The position numbers and the translations under genes are program-made. A stretch of 6,810 bases of DNA from Synechococcus sp. UW140 (GTDB taxonomy: Bacteria > Cyanobacteriota > Cyanobacteriia > PCC-6307 > Cyanobiaceae), in NCBI GenBank assembly GCA_945878795.1, contig CAMDWF010000124.1:1-6810 (forward strand), read 5' to 3'. Below, piece by piece: positions 4,751-6,810 of the stretch; positions within the stretch are counted from its first letter, which is position 1; the number at the start of each line of letters is the position of its first letter. The notes beneath the pieces are model-generated. The model was not told where the DNA came from. It was given only the letters and a program-made list of their open reading frames with translations, and did not search any database.

Positions 4751-6337
4751 ATGCCGGGCACCCTCGCCATTGATCTCGGCAGCAGCACCACAGTGGTGGC
4801 CTGGCAGGAAAGGGGTGCGCCGCCCCGGATCCTGGATCTGCCCCCCTACAGCGGCTCCAACCCCACGACCATTCCGAGCCTGCTCTGGCTCAGCCATCCC
4901 GAGCAACGCCGCCCCCTGATCGGCCGCCAGGTGCTCGACGCCGGCCTGGCCGACCAGCCAGGCCCGGGGCTGCTGCGGGATTTCAAACGGCGAATCGGCC
5001 AAGGTGCCGCCAGCGCTGACCCCTGGCCCGAGCCTGACCAGCCAGGGGGGATGCAGGATTCGCCCTGGCTGGATCCCGAAGCGGCGGGGGCCCTGCTGCT
5101 GCGCTGTGTCTGGGAGGCCCTACCGGCCGAGCTGAGCCCGGATCGCCTGGTACTGACGGCCCCCATTGAGACCTACCGGGGTTACCGCCAGTGGCTGGAG
5201 CGGGTCAGCCGGGAGCTGCCCGTTGCCGAAGTGGCCTTGGTGGACGAACCGACAGCTGCGGCGATCGGTGCCGGTCTGCCCCCGGGCAGCCGGGTGCTGG
5301 TGGTCGACGGGGGGGGCGGCACCATCGATCTGGCCCTGGTGGCGCTGGAAGGGGGTGAGGGTCGGGCGGCCCCCATTGCCCAGCTGCTGCGCTTCGCAGG
5401 GCGCGACCTGGGGGCCAGCGGCCAGGCCCTGCGGACGGCACGGGTGATCGGCAAGGCAGGGGTGGCCCTGGGGGGACGGGATCTGGACCGCTGGATCGCT
5501 TCCCATCTCTGCCCCGATGCCGCGCCGGATCCGGCCCTGCTCACGGTGGCCGAAGGCATCAAATGTCGCCTCAGTGAGGGCGAGGAGGCCCTGGGCCTGT
5601 GGCTGGATCCAACCGGCACAACCCGGGAACTGCGCCTCGATCGGCCCCGCCTGGAAAAGCTTCTGGTGGAACGGGGCCTGGTGGCCCAGCTGGACGCCCT
5701 GCTCGATTCCGTGCTGGCGGCCGCCCGCAGCGAGGCCCTGGCCGGCCCCGCCATCGCTGCGGTGTTGCCCGTAGGGGGCTGCAGCCAGCTGCCCCTGCTG
5801 CGCCGCTGGCTGCAGGAGCGGCTGCCCGGGGTGCCCCTGCACGGCGCCAGACCCATCGAAGCCGTCGCCATGGGGGCCCTGGCCCTCACCCCCGGCGTGC
5901 AGCTGCGGGATGTGTTGGCCCGGGGAGTCTCCCTGCGTTGCTGGGATCAACGTTCCGGTCAGCATCGCTGGCATCCCCTGTTCGTGGCCGGCCAGCCGTG
6001 GCCCACCGAACAGCCCCTGGAAGTGGTGCTGGCCTGCAGCCAGGACGACCAGGAAGAATTGGAGTTAGTGCTGGGAGAGCCCCTGCCCCAGGAGCGGGCG
6101 GAGGTGATGTTCGTCGATGGTTTGCCGCTGCTGAACCGACGGCGAGCCGGCCAGCCGCGGGTGGAAACCTGGTCGACAGCCGCCCCAACCCTTCCCCTGG
6201 CAAGCCCGGGGCGCCGGGGAGAAGACCGCCTGCGCCTGCGGTTCCACATCGATGCCAGCGGCCAATTGCTGCTGGAGGCCCAAGATTTGAGCAGCGCCCA
6301 GCAGCTTGACCCCCTCAGCCTGGGTCCGGTGCGCTGA
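4751..6337 (+). CDS. Hsp70 family (DnaK-like) protein lacking the C-terminal lid
   Basis: This 528-residue ATPase is related to DnaK but about 100 residues shorter. The nucleotide-binding domain (1-380) has LAIDLGSSTTVVAW (5-18), DFKRRIG (77-83; Lys79 aligns with catalytic Lys70 of DnaK), VDEPTAAAIGAG (164-175), VVDGGGGTIDLALV (184-197; DnaK has DLGGGT), LPVGGCSQLPLL (339-350) and PIEAVAMGALAL (368-379). A linker-like VQLRDVLARGVSL (383-395) follows. The beta substrate-binding domain is recognisable: GQPWPTEQPLEVVLACSQDD (414-433) and FHIDASGQLLLEAQDLSS (498-515) parallel the DnaK strands. Only 13 residues remain after this, so the helical lid is absent. ATG 4751 gives a normal Hsp70 start; no Shine-Dalgarno sequence is seen, and the frame is open to TTG 4691. 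No J-domain or GrpE gene is in view. Clients unknown; not the main DnaK. Confidence 0.92.
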   Translation: MPGTLAIDLGSSTTVVAWQERGAPPRILDLPPYSGSNPTTIPSLLWLSHPEQRRPLIGRQVLDAGLADQPGPGLLRDFKRRIGQGAASADPWPEPDQPGGMQDSPWLDPEAAGALLLRCVWEALPAELSPDRLVLTAPIETYRGYRQWLERVSRELPVAEVALVDEPTAAAIGAGLPPGSRVLVVDGGGGTIDLALVALEGGEGRAAPIAQLLRFAGRDLGASGQALRTARVIGKAGVALGGRDLDRWIASHLCPDAAPDPALLTVAEGIKCRLSEGEEALGLWLDPTGTTRELRLDRPRLEKLLVERGLVAQLDALLDSVLAAARSEALAGPAIAAVLPVGGCSQLPLLRRWLQERLPGVPLHGARPIEAVAMGALALTPGVQLRDVLARGVSLRCWDQRSGQHRWHPLFVAGQPWPTEQPLEVVLACSQDDQEELELVLGEPLPQERAEVMFVDGLPLLNRRRAGQPRVETWSTAAPTLPLASPGRRGEDRLRLRFHIDASGQLLLEAQDLSSAQQLDPLSLGPVR

Positions 6338-6341
6338 CGCC

Positions 6342-6810
6342 ATGGCAGCCGCTGCGAGGCCACCATGGAAGCTGTCTGTTCGCCAGCCCCCGTCCATGGA
6401 CAGGAAGGCTCTCCCCCTTGGGCCTCAACACCGCTGGTGGGTGGTGGGGCTTGGCGTGGTCCTGGCGGCGGCGGGGCTGGTGATGGCGCTGCAACCCCAG
6501 CCCGCCAAGCAGCACCCAGGCCCCGTCCGCAGCCAAAAGCCATGCTTGCCGGGGGCTGCCTGCCCCGAGGCCAGCAGCGAGGCCAGCCGGGCGACGGCCC
6601 GCCTGCAGCAGGAAGCCCTGCGCCGCTTCAGCCGGGGGGATCCCGAGGGGGCCGTGGCGGCCCTGGGCCAAACCAACCCAAGCGAGGCAGCCGCGTTGCA
6701 GGAAGCGCTGCGCAGCAACTGGAACCGCAACCGACTGGAGACCGCCCGGGCCGAACGACTGGCCGCGGCGGGCCAATGGTGGGAGGCCCTCGATAGCCTC
6801 AACCGCCTGG
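6342..6810 (+). CDS. Membrane-anchored helical protein of unknown function (3' end outside window)
   Basis: The frame is open to the right edge (156 residues seen). A basic, proline-containing N-terminus (1-31) precedes one strong hydrophobic segment, WWVVGLGVVLAAAGLVMAL (32-50), that reads as a signal anchor. After a Pro/Gln-rich linker come two close cysteines (Cys68, Cys74 in PCLPGAACPE) and then a charged, alanine-rich helical region (about 80-156) with repeat-like pieces, QEALRRFSRGDPEGAVAAL and ERLAAAGQWWEALDSLNRL, resembling TPR-type helical pairs. The soluble part would lie outside the cytoplasm if the positive-inside rule holds. ATG 6342 is 4 bases after the Hsp70 stop, so translation is probably coupled; ATG 6396 is an alternative that keeps the membrane segment. 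I do not recognise the family. Confidence 0.75.
   Translation, partial: MAAAARPPWKLSVRQPPSMDRKALPLGPQHRWWVVGLGVVLAAAGLVMALQPQPAKQHPGPVRSQKPCLPGAACPEASSEASRATARLQQEALRRFSRGDPEGAVAALGQTNPSEAAALQEALRSNWNRNRLETARAERLAAAGQWWEALDSLNRL

Noticed and set aside
4643..5002. N-terminal extension of rpoZ to 196 residues
   Set aside because: The added residues are antisense to the Hsp70 start, do not look like omega, and the ATG at 4642 has a good ribosome-binding site and gives the typical cyanobacterial N-terminus.
5120..5974. A 284-codon open frame on the minus strand within the Hsp70 gene
   Set aside because: The Hsp70 motifs on the plus strand are continuous and convincing; the antisense product is low-complexity and has no recognisable motif.
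6365..6796. A plus-strand frame of 143 codons at the right end
   Set aside because: It is Gly/Pro/Arg-rich and ends inside the window, whereas the frame from 6342 has a clear membrane segment, helical composition and stays open to the edge.
1..6810. CRISPR array, insertion sequence, prophage or toxin-antitoxin genes
   Set aside because: I saw no regularly spaced repeats, transposase-like products, terminal inverted repeats or small paired genes of that kind. All confident genes have core functions or no recognised function.

Overview
The window looks like chromosomal core sequence from a high-GC picocyanobacterium of the Cyanobium / freshwater-type Synechococcus kind. The evidence is the GC-rich, tightly packed coding and several cyanobacterial protein types: the 'photosystem II S4 domain' (YlmH-like) protein, a DUF1818 protein, the short cyanobacterial form of RNA polymerase omega, and MurD and SerA of cyanobacterial type. 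I see no mobile element, CRISPR array, rRNA or phage gene. The organism is inferred from protein character; no 16S or other species marker is present.

Left part (1-1733). The 5' end of serA (serine biosynthesis) runs leftward off the window. A 115-bp divergent spacer separates it from a rightward pair: an unrecognised small protein with a two-helix membrane hairpin, then, 21 bp on, the S4-domain protein. A gene-free spacer (1734-1890) follows, with a comparatively AT-rich patch and a short palindrome just upstream of tRNA-Val(GAC).

Middle part (1891-3978). tRNA-Val, murD (peptidoglycan precursor synthesis) and an EVE-domain protein follow one another with gaps of 27 and 23 bp and may be co-transcribed. 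The EVE gene is flanked by two copies of a 12-bp repeat; the downstream copy forms one side of a large hairpin in the convergent spacer.

Right part (3979-6810). rpoZ and a DUF1818 gene form a leftward pair that ends in a good intrinsic terminator, whose loop contains the DUF1818 stop codon. Divergent from rpoZ is a gene for a DnaK-like Hsp70 with the nucleotide-binding domain and a recognisable beta substrate-binding domain but no helical lid. Four bp after it begins a gene, cut by the window end, for a membrane-anchored helical protein; the two are probably translated from one transcript.

Most genes have housekeeping roles: amino-acid, cell-wall, transcription and RNA/ribosome functions. 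The least explained part, and the best candidate for an undescribed system, is the lidless Hsp70 with its coupled membrane protein. Smaller curiosities are the repeat/hairpin pair around the EVE gene, an 18-bp AT-rich palindrome inside that gene, and a stop codon embedded in a terminator.
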